64,000 nucleotides of DNA from an uncultured Litoreibacter sp. (GTDB lineage Bacteria > Pseudomonadota > Alphaproteobacteria > Rhodobacterales > Rhodobacteraceae), in the NCBI GenBank assembly GCA_947494645.1, contig CANLVO010000001.1, forward strand, positions 1,674,001 to 1,738,000. Direction: 5' to 3'. The translations under genes and the position numbers were made by a program. Below the pieces are notes generated by a model, which saw nothing but the letters and a program-made list of their open reading frames with translations, ran no database searches and was not told the DNA's origin. Position 1 is the first letter of the stretch; each line of letters begins with the position of its first letter. Below are positions 37,652 through 46,739 of the stretch, piece after piece.

Positions 37652-38830
37652 ATGACCAACTGGTCCCCCCGCACCAAAGCGGTACATGCCGGCACGCGGC
37701 GCTCGCAATATGGCGAAGTGGCCGAGGCGATTTATCTGACGCAAGGCTTTGTCTACGACACCGCCGAGGCTGCCGAGGCGCGGTTCATCGAGACCGGCGC
37801 GGATGAATATATTTACGCCCGCTACGGCAACCCGACGGTGCGGATGTTCGAGGACCGGATCGCTGCGCTGGAAGGCACCGAGGACGCCTTTGCCACCGCC
37901 AGCGGCATGGCGGCTGTGAACGGCGCATTATGCGGATTGCTCAAGGCGGGCGACCATGTGGTCAGCGCACGGGCGCTTTTTGGCTCTTGTCTTTACATCC
38001 TTGAGGAACTGCTGCCCCGATACGGCGTGAAGGTGACCTTTGTTGATGGCACCGACCTCGATGCTTGGCGCGACGCGGTGCGCGAAGACACCAAGGCGGT
38101 GTTTCTGGAGACCGTCGCCAACCCCACGCTGGAGGTGGTCGACCTCAAGGCCGTTGCCGAGATTGCTCATGCGCAGGACGCGGTGGTCATCGTGGACAAC
38201 GTCTTTGCCACGCCGGTCTTTGGCCACGCGGTGCGCGACGGGGCGGATGTGGTGGTCTATTCGGCGACCAAACATATTGACGGCCAAGGGCGCTGTCTGG
38301 GCGGGGTGATCTGCGGCACGACCGAGTTTGTGCGCAAGGTGGCGGAGCCTTACTTGAAACATACCGGCGGGGCGCTTTCGCCGTTCAACGCCTGGGTGAT
38401 GCTGAAGGGGCTGGAGACCGTGCACCTGCGCTGCGGCGCACAGGCCGAGACCGCACTGAAGCTGGCCACGGCTTTGGAGGGACATCCGAAGCTGGCACAT
38501 GTCGCCTACCCGCATTTACCCTCCCATCCGCAATATGACGCGGCCAAACGCCAGATGGATCAGGGCGGCACGGTGATTGCGCTTGATATCAAGGGCGGCA
38601 AGGCGGAGGCGTTTCGGTTCCTCAACGCGCTGCAGATCGTGACGATCTCCAACAACCTTGGCGACAGCAAGAGCCTTGTGACCCACCCAGCGACAACCAC
38701 GCATCAGCGTCTCACCCCGGAGCAGCGTTACCAGCTGGGCATCAGCGACGGTTTGGTGCGCCTGTCAGTAGGGCTTGAGGACTGCGAAGACGTTTTGGCG
38801 GATGTAAAAGCCGCATTAGATGTGATCTAA
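37652..38830 (+). CDS. metZ: O-succinylhomoserine sulfhydrylase
   Basis: MetZ makes homocysteine directly from O-succinylhomoserine and sulfide in methionine synthesis. The 392-aa PLP enzyme of the Cys/Met metabolism family has YARYGNPTVRMFEDRIAALE, the cofactor Asp in VDNVFATPVF and the Schiff-base Lys in YSATKHIDGQGRCLGGV. ATG at 37652 follows GAAGGA by about seven bases; ATGs at 37637 and 37646 are less well placed. It is controlled by the SAM-II riboswitch and terminator upstream. Confidence 0.93.
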   Translation: MTNWSPRTKAVHAGTRRSQYGEVAEAIYLTQGFVYDTAEAAEARFIETGADEYIYARYGNPTVRMFEDRIAALEGTEDAFATASGMAAVNGALCGLLKAGDHVVSARALFGSCLYILEELLPRYGVKVTFVDGTDLDAWRDAVREDTKAVFLETVANPTLEVVDLKAVAEIAHAQDAVVIVDNVFATPVFGHAVRDGADVVVYSATKHIDGQGRCLGGVICGTTEFVRKVAEPYLKHTGGALSPFNAWVMLKGLETVHLRCGAQAETALKLATALEGHPKLAHVAYPHLPSHPQYDAAKRQMDQGGTVIALDIKGGKAEAFRFLNALQIVTISNNLGDSKSLVTHPATTTHQRLTPEQRYQLGISDGLVRLSVGLEDCEDVLADVKAALDVI

Positions 38831-38839
38831 TACTCTCTG

Positions 38840-38857
38840 TGTCACGTATTGGTGACA
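38840..38857. promoter_or_regulatory. Inverted repeat upstream of folE2
   Basis: TGTCAC-GTATTG-GTGACA is a perfect 6-6-6 dyad between the metZ stop and the folE2 start (65 bases upstream of the latter). It looks like a repressor or activator site for folE2. I do not recognise the regulator. Confidence 0.45.
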
Positions 38858-38921
38858 TAATGTTGGAATACAGGCGTCGAGGCCCCATGTTTCAATAGCG
38901 CGAACCAAAGGGGGGACTGTG

Positions 38922-40025
38922 ATGAACGTCCACACGCCGGAAATTGACCGCTTACCCACACGGGAAGAAGCTGAGAACGCCTTGAAACTTCTGCGCCAGT
39001 GGGCGCAGGGCTCCTCCGAGATTGAGGTGGCTGACCTTGATCCTGCGGTGGGCCGACTGGTCCCAGGCCAGGAATTGTCCAACTATCCCGCGCTGGCACG
39101 CGCCTATCCCGAAGAATTCGAAGTCGACGAGACCTACAAGGCCTCCATGCCGGACCTGCAAAACGGGCCCTCCTCGCTGATCCGAGGCGCCAAGCAGCAA
39201 ATCCAGCATGTGGGGATCTCAAATTTCCGCCTGCCGATTCAGTATCACACCCGCGACAATGGCGATGTGCGGCTGGAGACGAGCGTGACCGGCACGGTCT
39301 CTCTTGAGGCGGAAAAAAAGGGCATCAACATGTCCCGGATCATGCGCAGCTTTTACGAGAAGGCGGATGAGACGTTTTCCTATGAGGTGATCGAGCGGAC
39401 GCTGGACGCCTACAAGACCGACCTCGAGAGTTTTGACGCGCGCATTCAAATGCGGTTCTCCTTCCCGATGAAAGTGCAGTCACTGCGCTCCGGGCTGGAA
39501 GGATATCAGTATTACGACATCGCTTTGGAGGTCGTGGACGCGGGCGGTGTGCGCAAGAAGTTCATGCATCTCGACTATGTCTATTCCTCCACCTGCCCCT
39601 GCTCACTGGAATTGTCCGAGCATGCCCGCCAATTCCGCGGCCAGCTGGCAACGCCGCATTCGCAGCGTTCGGTGGCGCGGGTCTCGATCGAGGTGATGTG
39701 CGACAAGGACTGCCTGTGGTTCGAAGACCTGATCGAGGCGTGCCGCGACGCGGTGCCGACCGAGACGCAGGTTATGGTCAAACGCGAGGACGAACAGGCC
39801 TTTGCAGAGCTGAACGCCGCCAACCCGATCTTTGTCGAAGACGCGGCCCGCTCTTTCTGCGCGGCCTTGCAAGCGGACGCCCGGATCGGCGACTTCCGCG
39901 TGGTGGCCAGCCATCAGGAAAGCCTGCACAGCCATGACGCTGTCTCGATCCTGACGGAAGGTGACAGCTTTGGCGCGGAAAGCATTGACCCTAAACTGTT
40001 TTCCACTCTGATCCATAGCGGCTGA
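38922..40025 (+). CDS. folE2: GTP cyclohydrolase FolE2 (type IB)
   Basis: FolE2 converts GTP to dihydroneopterin triphosphate, the first step of folate synthesis, without depending on zinc as strictly as FolE. The 367-aa protein has QHVGISNFRLPIQYH, the metal-site region SSTCPCSLELSEHARQ and a C-terminal VVASHQESLHSHDAVS. The ATG at 38922 follows AAAGGGGGG; a GTG one codon earlier is possible. Products feed FolB and FolP encoded at 16-18 kb. A dyad upstream may be its operator. Confidence 0.92.
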   Translation: MNVHTPEIDRLPTREEAENALKLLRQWAQGSSEIEVADLDPAVGRLVPGQELSNYPALARAYPEEFEVDETYKASMPDLQNGPSSLIRGAKQQIQHVGISNFRLPIQYHTRDNGDVRLETSVTGTVSLEAEKKGINMSRIMRSFYEKADETFSYEVIERTLDAYKTDLESFDARIQMRFSFPMKVQSLRSGLEGYQYYDIALEVVDAGGVRKKFMHLDYVYSSTCPCSLELSEHARQFRGQLATPHSQRSVARVSIEVMCDKDCLWFEDLIEACRDAVPTETQVMVKREDEQAFAELNAANPIFVEDAARSFCAALQADARIGDFRVVASHQESLHSHDAVSILTEGDSFGAESIDPKLFSTLIHSG

Positions 40026-40141
40026 TATGTGACAAAATTGCTGCCCCGTTTACGGGACGGCAACGCCTGCATAGACACATGGCCCCGTGCCAGTGACTTT
40101 AGGAGGCATTGAAACACATCCGCTTTGGAGCAGCTTTGGGC

Positions 40142-40786
40142 ATGGGCCACACGGGCAAGCAGATTAATCAGAAGACCAATATTCTCAACGCCACTTTCCG
40201 CGCGCTCAAACAACACGGGCTGCCGCATCTGTCCTATGACGCGATTGCCAAAGAGGCGAATCTGTCGCGTCAGGTCGTACGCTACCATTTCAAGGATGCC
40301 GACACGCTGATGGTCGCCCTGTGCAATCATCTGGCGACGGGCTACCGCGACAGCCTTGTGGCTGTGGTGATGGAAGCCAAGGGCGCGCAGCGACTTGAGC
40401 TGTTTATCGACTATTTCCTCAACATTCAGCCTGAATTCACCAAACCTGAAGATGACGCTGTGTTTGATGCTTTGTTTGCGCTGACGAACGGATCAAAGCC
40501 CGTGCAGACCGCCTTGCGGTCGCAATATACGCTGCTGGGGCAGGTTCTAACCCACGAGTTCATGCTGCAATACCCGCATCTGCCCACCCAAGCGGCGGAG
40601 GAGATGTCCTACCTCTTCATTTGCCTGATGGAAGGCCATTGGAAGATGGTTGCAACGCTTGGATTGTCTCCCGAGCATAAGGTTGTCACCCGCAAAGCCG
40701 TGGACCGGCTGATTCAGTCTTACGTAGACAATCGCGAGGATATTGAGCCTTTGGACAAGATTTGGAAACAAAGCTCAGGGGAATAG
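40142..40786 (+). CDS. TetR-like transcriptional regulator
   Basis: This ~214-aa protein has an N-terminal HTH (about 8-55, NILNATFRALKQHGLPHLSY; DAIAKEANLSRQVVRYHF) followed by an all-helical domain with no recognisable ligand motif. The start is uncertain: AGGAGG at 40101 is close to a TTG at 40109, while the first ATG is at 40142. It lies 116 bases after folE2. A small hairpin at 40786-40810 overlaps its stop codon. Its targets are unknown. Confidence 0.8.
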   Translation: MGHTGKQINQKTNILNATFRALKQHGLPHLSYDAIAKEANLSRQVVRYHFKDADTLMVALCNHLATGYRDSLVAVVMEAKGAQRLELFIDYFLNIQPEFTKPEDDAVFDALFALTNGSKPVQTALRSQYTLLGQVLTHEFMLQYPHLPTQAAEEMSYLFICLMEGHWKMVATLGLSPEHKVVTRKAVDRLIQSYVDNREDIEPLDKIWKQSSGE

Positions 40787-41316
40787 CATTTTCCAAATCG
40801 GAAAAAATGCTGCACCTGCGAAGGGCTGATTGGCAATTTCTAAAAGGAAGTTTCTGATTTTGTGCCAGGTTCCGGCAACTGCCATCGGGAACAATCCACA
40901 AAGACCTGCCCCACTACTTTCCCATACGAAAAAAAGGCCATTGGAACATTGACCAGAGCGTCACCAAACGTCTCACTGTCGGTGCGCCCTGGGGGGTGCG
41001 ATTGGTTTTGACATGTGATTGGGGAGCTGCTGACCATTCAGGCGTTTGGCCGGGCCTCACATTTTTAGGGCGCATCTATGTTGTTTCGTGGGCTACTCAA
41101 CCCGCGATCCGCGTCGGCAGGTCCCGACCCAGACACCTTACAAAGTATAGTGTGGGCCACCCTTCCCCAGCTTAGCCAGTGTACTGGTAGCCGGGCCCAC
41201 GCCTGTCGCAATCAGGCCAAAACCCGGTTGCAAGGTGGGTTCACACTAGCTGGCAGGCTCCCGTTTCATCGCGGGGGCCTGCTCAGATTCCGGGAGATCG
41301 CTTTTTAGGCCTCGTC
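40787..41316. other. Gene-free spacer with structured element
   Basis: No ORF here has convincing coding character; the longest (231 bases, plus strand) has no usual start site or protein-like composition. The first half shows only a weak hairpin just after the TetR stop. The second half carries the structured element listed separately. Confidence 0.6.
41149..41281. other. Highly structured element, possible small RNA
   Basis: A long stem pairs AGTGTGGGCCACCCTT (41149-41164) with AAGGTGGGTTCACACT (41232-41247), 14 of 16 positions including G-T pairs. Inside are two hairpins: CCAG-TGTA-CTGG, and CCGGG/CCCGG enclosing GCCTG/CAGGC. Just outside, GCAGGC with CCCG pairs with CGGG and GCCTGC up to 41281. 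This branched fold suggests a structured RNA or a folded DNA site such as a recombination site. It does not match tmRNA, 6S, SRP RNA, RNase P or cobalamin riboswitch features I know. The strand cannot be decided. Confidence 0.5.
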
Positions 41317-41910
41317 CTACTCTTCCGAGCTGTATTTCTGGAAGAGGTTGGTTTGCAGCATGAAGAACACGAACAAGGCCACGGGGAAGCCGAAGGTCTC
41401 GATCTTCACCCACGCGTCTGTCGACATGGTGCGCCAGACCACCTCATTGGCAATGGCGAGGGCCGCAAACGCAAAGGTCAGCCGCTTGGTGAGGATCATC
41501 CACCCCTCGCTGGTCAGCGGTAAGAGCTCGTCCATCACATATTCCAGCCAGGATTTACCCAAGATCAGGCCGAGCCCCAGCACAGAGGCGAAGAACCCGT
41601 AGACGATGGTGGTCTTGATCTTGAAGAACCGCTCGTCATTGAACCACACGGTCAGCCCGCCAAAGAAGATCACCATGACAGCTGTGAGCACCTGCATCCG
41701 GCTGATCTTGCCCGTCAGCTTCCACAAGATCGCGATCGAGGCCAGCAGCAGCGGCACGAAGGCGGCGGTGACCACGATGAAGCCGTCATATTCGGTGCCA
41801 CCAATGGTGTAGGTGTTCTCTTTCAGGCGGGTATAGGCCACGAAGAACAGCAGCACGGGGCCGAACTCCAGCGCAAACTTCACCATTGGGTTGATCTTTT
41901 TCTCTTCCAT
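41317..41910 (-). CDS. yciB: YciB/IspZ family septation membrane protein
   Basis: This 197-aa protein has five or so membrane helices and the family landmarks KFALEFGPVLLFFVAY near the start, FFGGLTVWFNDERFFKIKTT in the middle and NEVVWRTMSTDAWVKIETFG toward the end. YciB is linked to cell-envelope synthesis and septation. ATG at 41910 begins the conserved part. It lies 23 bases after an EamA gene on the same strand and forms the end of a run that starts with ftsY. Confidence 0.92.
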   Translation of the reverse strand: MEEKKINPMVKFALEFGPVLLFFVAYTRLKENTYTIGGTEYDGFIVVTAAFVPLLLASIAILWKLTGKISRMQVLTAVMVIFFGGLTVWFNDERFFKIKTTIVYGFFASVLGLGLILGKSWLEYVMDELLPLTSEGWMILTKRLTFAFAALAIANEVVWRTMSTDAWVKIETFGFPVALFVFFMLQTNLFQKYSSEE

Positions 41911-41933
41911 GACCTGCCTTTTATATCTGTCTG

Positions 41934-42839
41934 TCAGCCCGCAAATTCCACGATGACCGCGCCCAGCGCGATGAGCGCCATCAGAGCCAACCGGCGCGGG
42001 CCGACCTTTTCGCCCAAGATAAGCCATCCGATCAGCGCCGCAAAGACCACAGATGTCTCGCGCAGCACCGCCGCCTCACCCACCTTGTCGAGCCGGGTGG
42101 CCAGCATGATCGCCCCAAAGGAGAAGAACGCCACCACCGCGCCCGTCACACCACGTGCCATCAGCGGGCCTATTGCGGGGCGGTCGGGTGTTTTGGCCCA
42201 GAGATAGGCCGCGATGGGCGGCATGAAGAACAGCCCATCGATGAAAAAGAACCATGCAAGGAAGGTGAACGGATCGGCGGTGGCCCGGATGCCGTAGGCA
42301 TCATAGGTGGTGTAGAGCGCCACGAAAAGTCCGGTCAGAACCGCAAAGCCCAACGCCGGGACCATGGTGTCGCGATCCAGCGTGATGGTCCTGAGATTGT
42401 AGGCGGCCAGCCCGTAAATGCCTGCCAAGAGCAGCGCCACCCCGCCAATCTGGCCCCAGGTGAAGGTCTCGCCGAATATGATATAGGCCCCGATCACCGT
42501 AAAGAGCGGCCCGGTGCCGCGCACCACCGGGTAGACCACCGTGTAGGCGCCTTTGGTATAGGTGTAGGCCTGCAGGCATTTGTAGCAGACATGGATGATA
42601 TAGACGCCAGCGAAGATGGGCCACATATGCGGCTCGGGCCACGGGACGACGAAAAGCGCGAAGGGCGCGGCGATGACGCCGTAGCTGAAATCAATCGCGC
42701 CGCGCGACAGCCACGGGTCGTGGCGGCCTTTTTGCAGGGCCCCGAAAATCGCATGCAGGATCGCGGCCATGACCGCGAGCGCCAGCGCCACATGGTGGCC
42801 CGCCTCTGTGCCCTCAAGGCTGGTGATCCAGGCGCTCAT
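41934..42839 (-). CDS. EamA/DMT family transporter
   Basis: This 301-aa protein has ten predicted helices in two EamA repeats (VYPVVRGTGPLFTVIGAYII near residue 105; VLRETSVVFAALIGWLILGE near 260). It is only distantly similar to the tandem pair at 12.6-14.5 kb. The substrate is unknown. It lies between ftsY and yciB on the same strand, with 123 bases separating it from ftsY and 23 from yciB. Confidence 0.9.
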   Translation of the reverse strand: MSAWITSLEGTEAGHHVALALAVMAAILHAIFGALQKGRHDPWLSRGAIDFSYGVIAAPFALFVVPWPEPHMWPIFAGVYIIHVCYKCLQAYTYTKGAYTVVYPVVRGTGPLFTVIGAYIIFGETFTWGQIGGVALLLAGIYGLAAYNLRTITLDRDTMVPALGFAVLTGLFVALYTTYDAYGIRATADPFTFLAWFFFIDGLFFMPPIAAYLWAKTPDRPAIGPLMARGVTGAVVAFFSFGAIMLATRLDKVGEAAVLRETSVVFAALIGWLILGEKVGPRRLALMALIALGAVIVEFAG

Positions 42840-42878
42840 CCGGGCGGGCTTTGCGTGACGGGAGGGGCCGGGATAGAG

Positions 42879-42898
42879 GTATTTTTGCCAAGATGAAG
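42879..42898 (+). repeat. Dispersed GTATTTTTG repeat, copy A
   Basis: GTATTTTTGCCAAGATGAAG lies in the spacer between ftsY and the EamA gene, opposite to the direction of those genes. It resembles copies B-D in this window in its GTATTTTT core and A-rich tail. Confidence 0.45.
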
Positions 42899-42962
42899 CT
42901 GAGGCGTTGGCTCTGTCACGGCGGGGGGCGTTAACCTTAATCTAGGGTTACTGGCAAAGAGG

Positions 42963-44825
42963 CTAATCTGGGGCGACACCGGTCAACGCCTGTGCAAATT
43001 CCTGCGGGTCGAACGCGTCGAGATCGTCGATCTGTTCACCCACACCGATGGCATGGATGGGCAGGCCGAACTTGTCGGCAAGGGCCACCAGCACCCCGCC
43101 CTTGGCCGTGCCATCGAGCTTGGTCATCACAAGGCCCGAGACGTCGGAAATCTCCTGAAAGACCTTCACCTGATTGAGCGCGTTTTGGCCAGTGGTCGCA
43201 TCCAGCACCAAAAGCGTGTTATGCGGCGCGGTGTCGTCTTTTTTGCGGATGACACGGACGATCTTGGCGAGCTCTTCCATCAGATCGGAGCGGTTCTGTA
43301 ACCGGCCTGCCGTGTCGATCATCAAGAGATCTGCGCCACTTTCCTCCGCCTTGGTCATCGCGTCAAAGGCAAGGCTGGCGGGGTCCGAGCCCTCTGGCGC
43401 GGTCAGCACGGGGACGCCCGCGCGATCGCCCCAGACCTGTAGCTGCTCGACCGCTGCGGCGCGGAACGTATCCCCTGCGGCGATGACCACCTTCTTGCCC
43501 GCCTGCTGAAACTGGCTGGCCAGCTTGCCAATGGTCGTGGTTTTGCCCGAGCCATTGACGCCCACCACCAGCACAACTTGCGGGCGTTTGGGGTAGAGCG
43601 GCATCGGTTTGGCGACGGGCTCCATGATGGTGGTGATCTCGGAGGCGAGCAGCTCTTTGATTTCCTGAGTGGAGAGCTTCTTGCCCAAACGTCCCTCGGC
43701 CATGTTGGCGGTGACGCGCAGAGCGGTGTCGACGCCCATGTCAGAGGCGATGAGCAGCTCTTCCAGGGCCTCGAGCATGTCGTCATCGAGCTCGCGGCGC
43801 AGAACGGTTCTGGTTTCCTTGCGACCGAGCAACCGACCCAGAAGTCCGGGCTTTTTGGCGGGCTCTTGTGGCGCGTCATCGCCTGCCAGCAACGCGGCAG
43901 CGGCGGGGGCGGAGAGGTCAGCCGCGACATTGGCCTTGGCCTGCTCGAGCGCGCGGGCCGCTTCGTCTTGCGCCTCTTTTGCGGCTTGCTCTGCCTTGTC
44001 GGCGGCTTCCTTGGCCGCGGCTTCTGCCGCCTCAGCGGCGGCGCGGGCTTCTTGTTCAGCTTTTGCGTCGGCCTCGGCTTTCTTCGCTGCCTCCGCGGCG
44101 GCGGCCTGTTCGGCTGCTTTTTGGGCTGCGGCTTTGGCTTCTGCGTCTTGGCGGTCGCGTTCCGCCTGCTCTGCTGCTTCTTTGGCTTGCCGCTCTGCCT
44201 CAGCTTGTGCCGCAGCCTGGCGGGCGGCTTCGGCTTCTGCTGCGGCGCGTTCTTCAGCGGCGAGCGCCTCTGCCCGTGCGGCGGCGGCTTTGGCGTCCTC
44301 GGAGGCTTTTGCGTTGGCGGCATCCTCCGCGGCTTTGCGCGCAGCCTCTTCGGCGGCGGCTTTGCTGGCAGCAGCTTCTGCAGCTAGGCGGGCTTGTTCT
44401 GCCTCGGCTTCGGCCTGAGCTTTTGCTTCGGCCTCGGCGGCGGCGCGGGCTTCGGCCTCTTCTGCGGCGCGTTGTTCTTCTGCGCGGCGGGCGTCCTCTG
44501 CGGCCTGCGCGGCGGCGGCTTTTTCGGCGGCAGCTCTTTCAGCGGCCTCTTGAGCTGCGCGCTCTTCGGCTTCGCGGGCCTCAGCAGCCGCTTTTTCGGC
44601 GGCTTGTTGTTCTGCGGCGAGGCGTTCTTGCTCTGCCACGGCTTCCGCTTCTGCCGCGCGAGCTTGGGCCTCGGCCTCGAGAGCCGCCGTATCAGGCTCA
44701 GGCGCGGAGATCTCAACTTCGACGGTTTCCTCGACGCCGCCGTCTGAGACGATGGCGTCCAACCCCTCGTCGAGCTTGGCGGAGGATTTGAAGAGCTTGT
44801 TTTTGAGCTTTTTGAAGAAGGACAT
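42963..44825 (-). CDS. ftsY: Signal recognition particle receptor FtsY
   Basis: FtsY docks SRP-ribosome complexes at the membrane. The 620-aa protein has a short basic N-terminus (SFFKKLKNKLFK), a very long Ala/Glu-rich coiled-coil-like acidic region (about 45-310) and the NG GTPase domain. G motifs are GVNGSGKTTTIGKLA (near 419), DTFRAAA, DTAGRLQN and TKLDGTAKGG. It is roughly 120 residues longer than E. coli FtsY because of the acidic A region. ATG at 44825 fits the basic start. Confidence 0.96.
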   Translation of the reverse strand: MSFFKKLKNKLFKSSAKLDEGLDAIVSDGGVEETVEVEISAPEPDTAALEAEAQARAAEAEAVAEQERLAAEQQAAEKAAAEAREAEERAAQEAAERAAAEKAAAAQAAEDARRAEEQRAAEEAEARAAAEAEAKAQAEAEAEQARLAAEAAASKAAAEEAARKAAEDAANAKASEDAKAAAARAEALAAEERAAAEAEAARQAAAQAEAERQAKEAAEQAERDRQDAEAKAAAQKAAEQAAAAEAAKKAEADAKAEQEARAAAEAAEAAAKEAADKAEQAAKEAQDEAARALEQAKANVAADLSAPAAAALLAGDDAPQEPAKKPGLLGRLLGRKETRTVLRRELDDDMLEALEELLIASDMGVDTALRVTANMAEGRLGKKLSTQEIKELLASEITTIMEPVAKPMPLYPKRPQVVLVVGVNGSGKTTTIGKLASQFQQAGKKVVIAAGDTFRAAAVEQLQVWGDRAGVPVLTAPEGSDPASLAFDAMTKAEESGADLLMIDTAGRLQNRSDLMEELAKIVRVIRKKDDTAPHNTLLVLDATTGQNALNQVKVFQEISDVSGLVMTKLDGTAKGGVLVALADKFGLPIHAIGVGEQIDDLDAFDPQEFAQALTGVAPD

Positions 44826-44904
44826 GGGCACCCGTAAGCATTGCGTCCTTCCCACCTAATACGGGCGGGGCGGCATGAAAAGGTCGGGTGTGATCAGGGC
44901 GGAG

Positions 44905-46602
44905 TTAGATCTCGTCGCTGAAATGCTTCATCACCAGCCGGATCGGGTTCGGCGCAGCTTGCCCAAGCCCGCAAATCGAGGCATCGGCCATGGCCGTGCA
45001 GACATCTTCGAGGAGCGGCTGATCCCAGCTGTCGGCCTGCATCAGCTTGACCGCCTTTTCGCAGCCGACGCGGCAGGGCGTGCATTGCCCGCAGCTTTCA
45101 TCCTCGAAAAACCGCAGCATGTTCAGGGCCGCCCCACGCGCGCTGTCTTGATCAGACAGAACCACCACCGCCGCCGAGCCAATGAAGGTGCCGAGCGGTT
45201 GAAGTGTGTCAAAGTCGAGCGGTACGTCGTTGATTGTGCTGGGTAAAAGCCCAGACGACGGCCCGCCGGGCTGGTAGGCTTTGAAGACGTAGCCTTCGGC
45301 CATGCCGCCTGCGGCGTCGATGATGTCAGTGATGGTGGAGCCAGCAGGCAAAAGGTAGACGCCGGGCTTGGCGACGCGGCCAGAGACAGAATAGCTGCGC
45401 AGACCGGTGCGGCCGTTCTTCTCGGTGCTGTTAAGCACCTCGGGGCCTTCGCGGCAGATGCGGGCGATCCAGTGAAGCGTTTCGACATTATGCACCAAGG
45501 TCGGCTGACCGAAGAGACCCACTTGCGCCACGTAAGGCGGGCGGTGCCGCGGGATGCCGCGTTTGCCTTCGATGCTTTCGATCATCGCGGATTCTTCACC
45601 GCAAATATAGGCACCTGCTCCGCGACGCAGCTCGATATAGCCTTGTTCAACGATTTCAGCGGCTTCGAGGGCTGCGATTTCTTTCGCGAGAATGTGCAGC
45701 ACGGCGGGGTATTCGTCACGCATGTAGATGTAGACGCGGTCGGCCTCGACGGCCCATGCGGCGATGAGCATGCCTTCGAGGAAGAGATGCGGCTCGCGCT
45801 CGAGATAGTAGCGGTCTTTGAACGTGCCGGGTTCGCCCTCGTCACCGTTGACGGCCATGTAGCGCGGACCTGCATTTCCGCGCACGAAGCCCCATTTGGT
45901 ACCGGAGGGGAAACCCGCCCCGCCAAGGCCGCGCAAGCCGCTGTCCTTGATCTTGGCTTGGACGTCTTCCCAATTGCCATTGGCGCGCAGATCAGCAAGC
46001 GCAGCGTAGCCGCCACTTGAACGATAGGCCTCAAGCTCTTGATAATCTGGGATAGTTGGGTGGGTGTGATCGGCGGCGATGGCCTCTTTCACCTTCTCGG
46101 GCGTCGCGTGGTCGATATGGGCATGGCCCAGCTCGAGCGTTGGGGCGGCGTCGCAGCGGCCCATGCAAGGCGCGCGCAGGACGCGGACTTCGTCAGGGTT
46201 CAGCCCGTCTTCCAAAGCGGATTTCAGCGCCTGTGCTCCGGCCAATTCGCATGAGAGCGAATCGCAGACGCGGATGGTCAGTGCGGGAGGCTTGGGCTCG
46301 CCCTCTTTGACGACATCGAAATGAGCGTAGAAGCTGGCGACCTCGTAGACTTCTGCCTGGCTGAGGCGCATTTCCTCGGCCAGCGCGCGAAGATGGGCGG
46401 CGGAGAGGCAGCGGTACTTATCCTGGATCAGGTGGAGATATTCGATCAGCAGATCGGGCGTGCGGGCCCCCTCGCCCAGCAGGTCGCGCACCTCCTGCCA
46501 GGCCTGATCATCCAGCTGACGGCCCTTGGGCGTGGTCCGGCCTTTGCCGCGCGCCGACTTCCAGACACCTTTTTTGTCGTCATTATTTGTATCGAGTGCC
46601 AT
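44905..46602 (-). CDS. NuoE-NuoF fusion, NAD-dependent oxidoreductase (formate dehydrogenase beta-like)
   Basis: This 565-aa protein joins a NuoE/FdsG-like thioredoxin-fold [2Fe-2S] domain to a NuoF/FdsB-like domain. The first (about 1-175) has ligands in CDSLSCELAG and APCMGRCDAAP. The second has the NADH/FMN segments GLRGLGGAGFPSGTKWGFV and GAGAYICGEESAMI, then the [4Fe-4S] motif SCGQCTPCRVGCEK. The layout matches the beta subunit of NAD-dependent formate dehydrogenases, but no molybdenum alpha subunit adjoins it; neighbours are ftsY and a small secreted protein gene. It could serve another NADH-linked partner. ATG at 46602 is used. Confidence 0.85.
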   Translation of the reverse strand: MALDTNNDDKKGVWKSARGKGRTTPKGRQLDDQAWQEVRDLLGEGARTPDLLIEYLHLIQDKYRCLSAAHLRALAEEMRLSQAEVYEVASFYAHFDVVKEGEPKPPALTIRVCDSLSCELAGAQALKSALEDGLNPDEVRVLRAPCMGRCDAAPTLELGHAHIDHATPEKVKEAIAADHTHPTIPDYQELEAYRSSGGYAALADLRANGNWEDVQAKIKDSGLRGLGGAGFPSGTKWGFVRGNAGPRYMAVNGDEGEPGTFKDRYYLEREPHLFLEGMLIAAWAVEADRVYIYMRDEYPAVLHILAKEIAALEAAEIVEQGYIELRRGAGAYICGEESAMIESIEGKRGIPRHRPPYVAQVGLFGQPTLVHNVETLHWIARICREGPEVLNSTEKNGRTGLRSYSVSGRVAKPGVYLLPAGSTITDIIDAAGGMAEGYVFKAYQPGGPSSGLLPSTINDVPLDFDTLQPLGTFIGSAAVVVLSDQDSARGAALNMLRFFEDESCGQCTPCRVGCEKAVKLMQADSWDQPLLEDVCTAMADASICGLGQAAPNPIRLVMKHFSDEI

Positions 46603-46739
46603 GCGCGCATCTCCGCCCTTGCGTTTGGATGAAAACCTACGGGCATGCGCGGGGGATTGGCCATGCAAATGCGACGCAAAGCAGGGAGTTTGCGCAAGCG
46701 TGACTTTTCAAAGCGGTGCGAGTTTGGCAAGCTGGCGCC

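Noticed and set aside
41149-41281. Cobalamin riboswitch, tmRNA, 6S RNA or SRP RNA
   Set aside because: None of the conserved sequence blocks of these RNAs is present on either strand, so the element is left unidentified.
41078-41308. 76-codon frame on the plus strand in the spacer after the TetR gene
   Set aside because: It coincides with the structured element, lacks a ribosome binding site and has no protein-like pattern.
43403-44791. Several 250-300-codon frames on both strands
   Set aside because: They are shadows of the repetitive Ala/Glu region of ftsY and have extreme Arg/Pro/Ser/Cys composition.
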